A stretch of DNA of 64,000 nt, from assembly GCA_934045075.1 (NCBI GenBank), contig OW203732.1, forward strand, positions 20,129,889 through 20,193,888. The letters are read 5' to 3'. Both the position numbers and the translations under genes were made by a program. Under the pieces are notes generated by a model. It was not told the origin of the DNA and ran no database searches. It saw only the letters and a list, made by a program, of their open reading frames with translations. Positions 63,716-64,000 of this stretch are shown one piece after another. The DNA is from Yponomeuta sedellus. Taxonomy: Eukaryota; Arthropoda; Insecta; Lepidoptera; Yponomeutidae. The stretch's first letter is position 1; every line of letters begins with the position of its first letter.

Positions 63716-63892
63716 GTGCCTTTTCACATGGACCCGGCCGCCGTCCGACCGCCGGGCCGGGTAAAGTAGTAATGGATGAGCTCCAATGACAATTTTCACA
63801 TGCACAACGACCGGCCGGCGAGCGGAGCTCATACATTACTACTTTACCCGGCCCGGCAACCGGACGGCGGCCGGATGCATGTGAAAAGACAC
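63716..63892. mobile_element. GC-rich MITE, 177 bp, TAA duplication
   Basis: Inverted ends of about 70 bp (GTGCCTTTTCACATG / GTGTCTTTTCACATG, GGCCGCCGTCCG, GGGCCGGGTAAAGTAGTAAT, ATGAGCTCC). TAA on both sides (63713-63715, 63893-63895), fitting PIF/Harbinger-type insertion. Far more GC-rich than its surroundings. Confidence 0.9.
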
Positions 63893-64000
63893 TAAGTGTA
63901 CTAAAGTCGGTTGAAACTTTTTTTTTTAGATTGAGTATTCTTTTTATCTCGACTTTTGCTAATATATCCCCTACTTCGACAACATAAGGAATGTGTTAGC
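63893..64000. other. window end; LINE-tail-like words
   Basis: CTTTTGCTAATATATCCCCTA (63954-63974) recurs at about 25310-25332 inside the reversed LINE end, so another minus-strand copy of that family may begin here. Confidence 0.4.

Overview
This is an AT-rich, repeat-dense piece of an animal nuclear genome, almost certainly a moth or butterfly (Lepidoptera). The basis is spliced minus-strand exons of one large CUB-domain gene, several Pol III-type SINE families with wording typical of lepidopteran genomes (for example the tract CACGATGTTTTCC), CR1/Jockey-like and RTE-like LINE tails, a CsRn1/Kabuki-like gypsy element and a Copia element. The species cannot be named from sequence alone. Family names used below are local: SINE-I (tRNA-like head, closest by eye to tRNA-Ile), SINE-5S (head resembling 5S rRNA), SINE-C (tRNA-like, contains CACGATGTTTTCC), SINE-B (contains AGTCCACTGCTGGACA), SINE-Y (tRNA-Tyr-like), SINE-G (tRNA-Gly-like).

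Layout. 1-6.6 kb: the 3' part of a gypsy element (pol with one in-frame stop, then its 3' LTR) inserted into the 3' UTR of an opposite-strand LINE. 7-12.6 kb: SINEs, an assembly gap (10691-10890) and a higher-order tandem array. 12.7-53.2 kb: one host gene on the minus strand. Nine exons with canonical splice sites and fully consistent phases give 923 residues of a type I membrane protein with about five CUB-like modules, an atypical LDLa module, one transmembrane segment and a short tail. Its 5' end (signal peptide) is not found and probably lies beyond the window. Its introns, up to 11.5 kb, hold most of the SINEs, LINE tails, MITEs and microsatellites. 54.8-59.3 kb: a complete Copia element with identical 172-bp LTRs, a 5-bp target duplication, an internal tRNA-iMet primer site and one open 1311-codon gag-pol frame. 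59.4-64 kb: more SINE and MITE copies.

Only the CUB gene is a host gene; everything else recognised is mobile or repetitive. The most unusual signal is SINE-I. Besides ordinary copies it occurs as fold-back (inverted dimer) forms, three of which carry their own target-site duplications, so the inverted dimer was inserted as one unit. Other good signals are a 5S rRNA-like SINE family with chimeric heads, a solo LTR split by a LINE with a TACT duplication outside, two hAT-type MITEs with 8-bp duplications, and at least seven perfect short-loop hairpins. I saw no evidence of a new multi-gene system.
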